Shown piece by piece: positions 6,103 through 7,238 of a DNA stretch of 7,238 bases. Made by a program: the position numbers and the translations under genes. Positions within the stretch are counted from its first letter, which is position 1. Each line of letters opens with the position of its first letter. Below the pieces are notes generated by a model. It made no database searches. It was not told where the DNA came from and saw only the letters and a program-made list of their open reading frames with translations. Source of the stretch: Candidatus Izemoplasmatales bacterium (GTDB taxonomy: Bacteria; Bacillota_I; Bacilli_A; Izemoplasmatales; Hujiaoplasmataceae). The stretch covers positions 1 through 7,238 of the forward strand of contig JAQVTV010000046.1 in NCBI GenBank assembly GCA_028699855.1, written 5' to 3'.

Positions 6103-6106
6103 CCTC
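6103..6106 (-). promoter_or_regulatory. ribosome binding site favouring the 6097 start of the amylase-like gene
   Basis: GAGG (within TGAGGATAAG) on the minus strand is 5 nt before ATG 6097. The in-frame ATGs at 6115 and 6157 lack a comparable site, and the family core begins about 10 residues after Met 6097. Confidence 0.65.
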
Positions 6107-6186
6107 ATTTCGCATCGTATTACCATAAGTGTATCGTATTTCGTGTGATTTTTCCATATTTCTCGTCGATTTGAACCGAAATAGCT

Positions 6187-6224
6187 TATGATTTGTGATT
6201 TTTGAAAGTCATCTATGATTTATG
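6187..6224. repeat. 11-bp direct repeat in the divergent control region
   Basis: TATGATTTGTG at 6187-6197 recurs as TATGATTTATG at 6214-6224 (10 of 11 identical, 27 bp apart). It lies between the amylase-like gene and the LacI-type gene. It may be a regulator binding pair or simply AT-rich chance; the second copy includes a TATGAT that could itself be a -10. Confidence 0.35.
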
Positions 6225-6226
6225 TG

Positions 6227-6241
6227 TGATAACAGTTATAA
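6227..6241. promoter_or_regulatory. candidate operator of the LacI-type regulator
   Basis: TGATAAC, a central A, then GTTATAA form a 15-bp inverted repeat with one mismatched pair. It overlaps the candidate -10 (6237-6242) of the regulator gene, a classic place for autorepression. LacI-family proteins bind palindromes of this size as dimers, but most have a central CG, which is absent here. Assignment to this regulator is inference from position. Confidence 0.4.
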
Positions 6242-6254
6242 TAATATAAAGGAA
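6237..6254 (+). promoter_or_regulatory. -10 box and ribosome binding site of the LacI-type gene
   Basis: A perfect TATAAT at 6237-6242 and an AAAGGAAG Shine-Dalgarno region starting at 6248 precede ATG 6264 (10 nt after AAAGGA). No TTGACA-like hexamer is found at the right distance (the 17-bp position holds TATGAT; a TTGAAA at 6202-6207 is too far). The leader would be very short. The SD selects ATG 6264 over the upstream in-frame ATG at 6222. Confidence 0.5.
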
Positions 6255-6263
6255 GTGATTTGT

Positions 6264-7232
6264 ATGGCGACGATCAAGGATGTTGCAAAGCGTGCCCACG
6301 TCAGCGTTGCGACCGTTTCTCGCGTCATCAATAACAAAGGCTATGTGAATGAAGAAACGCGTCTGCTCGTTGTCGAAGCCATCGAAGCGTTGAACTACGT
6401 GCCGAATGAACTTGCCCGCTCCTTGTTCAAAAAACAATCACGCATCATCGGCGTGATTGTTCCTCACATGACTTCATACTATTTTGCGGAACTGATTGAG
6501 ATCATCGAGAATTTCATCATCGAAGAAGATTACCATGTCATGGTCTGTAATTCCCGCGATGATTTTGCGCGCGAAAGCAAATACCTGAAAGTCCTTCAAC
6601 AATACAGCATCGACGGAATTCTCCTTGTGTCAAACACCCATCGAATCCATGATTATCAAGACCTTAAAGTGCCTATCGTCGCAATCGATCATCACTTGTC
6701 CGATCATATTCCTTCGGTCACTAGCAACAATATCCAAGGCGGCATTCTCGCCGCCAGCAAACTCATTGAAGCCGGATGTACCGAAATTATCCATTTTCGC
6801 GGGCCGAGCATCCTGCCCACTGTCCAAGACCGCACCACGGGCTTTCGCTCCATCATGGACAAGCATCGAGTGGCACCCAACAGTTTCGATTTGGCATTCA
6901 AAGATCCCGACCCGCAGGAAATTCTCTCCTGTCTGGAAAAACTTCCGAATGTCAATGGTATCTTCTGTGACTCCGATGTCATCGCGCTTTCAGTCATCCA
7001 ATGTCTGAAACAACTTGGAAAAAATGTCCCTGAAGACGTTCAGGTCATCGGATTCGACAATATCGAACTGGCGCAGATGATTACGCCTCGGCTGACGACG
7101 ATTTCACAAAATAAAGAACAGATCGCCCAAACCGCCGTATCATTGTTGATGAAACTGATCCAGAAGCAACCGATCGAGGCGACCCATATCGAGATCGATG
7201 TCAACCTCGTCGAACGCGAAACAACTCAATGA
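6264..7232 (+). CDS. LacI/GalR-family transcriptional regulator, 322 aa
   Basis: This is a dimeric DNA-binding repressor or activator whose DNA affinity changes on binding a sugar or sugar phosphate. The N-terminal helix-turn-helix is complete (TIKDVAKRAHVSVATVSRVI, residues 3-22), followed by the hinge helix PNELARSL (47-54) with the minor-groove Leu54 at the same number as in PurR. The periplasmic-binding-protein-like effector domain runs from about 60 (RIIGVIVPHM) to the end, with ICNSxxD-like VCNSRDD (94-100), DGILLVS (117-123), the P-loop-like FRGPS (178-182), FCDSDVIALSVI (234-245), VIGFDN (261-266) and the C-terminal LTTISQNKEQIAQTAV. The overall pattern is closest, as far as I can judge, to RbsR/ScrR-type sugar regulators; the effector is unknown. 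It is transcribed divergently from the amylase-like gene, which makes that cluster its likely target together with itself. It ends with TGA 6 bases before the window edge, with no terminator in view. Confidence 0.95.
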   Translation: MATIKDVAKRAHVSVATVSRVINNKGYVNEETRLLVVEAIEALNYVPNELARSLFKKQSRIIGVIVPHMTSYYFAELIEIIENFIIEEDYHVMVCNSRDDFARESKYLKVLQQYSIDGILLVSNTHRIHDYQDLKVPIVAIDHHLSDHIPSVTSNNIQGGILAASKLIEAGCTEIIHFRGPSILPTVQDRTTGFRSIMDKHRVAPNSFDLAFKDPDPQEILSCLEKLPNVNGIFCDSDVIALSVIQCLKQLGKNVPEDVQVIGFDNIELAQMITPRLTTISQNKEQIAQTAVSLLMKLIQKQPIEATHIEIDVNLVERETTQ

Positions 7233-7238
7233 CCCGTC

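Noticed and set aside
1..7238. CRISPR array, tRNA, rRNA, toxin-antitoxin or defence genes
   Set aside because: No regularly spaced repeats, no cloverleaf or rRNA-like segments and no such proteins were recognised on either strand.

Overview
This is a chromosomal window from a bacterium, most likely a member of the Bacillota or a related lineage. The trmFO-xerC gene pair is the arrangement known from Bacillus (trmFO-codV). The proteins are Bacillus-like in length and motifs, and the Shine-Dalgarno sequences are GGAGG-type. UGA is used as a stop (xerC, trmFO and the LacI-type gene all end in TGA), so this is not a UGA=Trp mycoplasma. I cannot name the genus.

Layout from left to right. (1) Bases 1-339 are AT-rich. 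They hold the first bases of a leftward gene that leaves the window (good SD, start codon at base 7). They also hold, on the minus strand, a clearly recognisable but broken piece of a sigma-70 factor: region 4 with its helix-turn-helix. (2) Bases 340-1908 are a complete insertion sequence of the IS5/IS1182 superfamily, with 12-bp perfect terminal inverted repeats, TATATA on both sides, and an intact 472-aa DDE transposase with its own promoter, leader hairpin and SD. (3) Bases 1909-2057 are AT-rich and hold what looks like the separated 5' end of the same sigma-like locus, plus a rho-independent terminator at about 2007-2030. (4) Bases 2058-6097 are a tight leftward four-gene cluster: GH13 alpha-amylase-like hydrolase, trmFO, xerC-type recombinase, rlmH. 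Neighbouring genes overlap or sit 20 bp apart, and the run ends at the terminator. (5) Bases 6098-6263 are the divergent control region. (6) Bases 6264-7232 are a complete rightward LacI/GalR-family regulator.

How it works together. The LacI-type regulator faces the amylase-like gene across about 170 bp containing an imperfect palindrome and a direct repeat, so it plausibly controls itself and the leftward cluster in response to a sugar. If so, a carbohydrate enzyme shares a transcript with two RNA methyltransferases (TrmFO for tRNA U54, RlmH for 23S rRNA) and a chromosome dimer resolution recombinase. Each gene is ordinary for its family; the grouping is unusual. I found no convincing new multi-gene system. 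The less ordinary items are the IS-split sigma region-4 relic and the mixed amylase/RNA-modification/recombinase operon.
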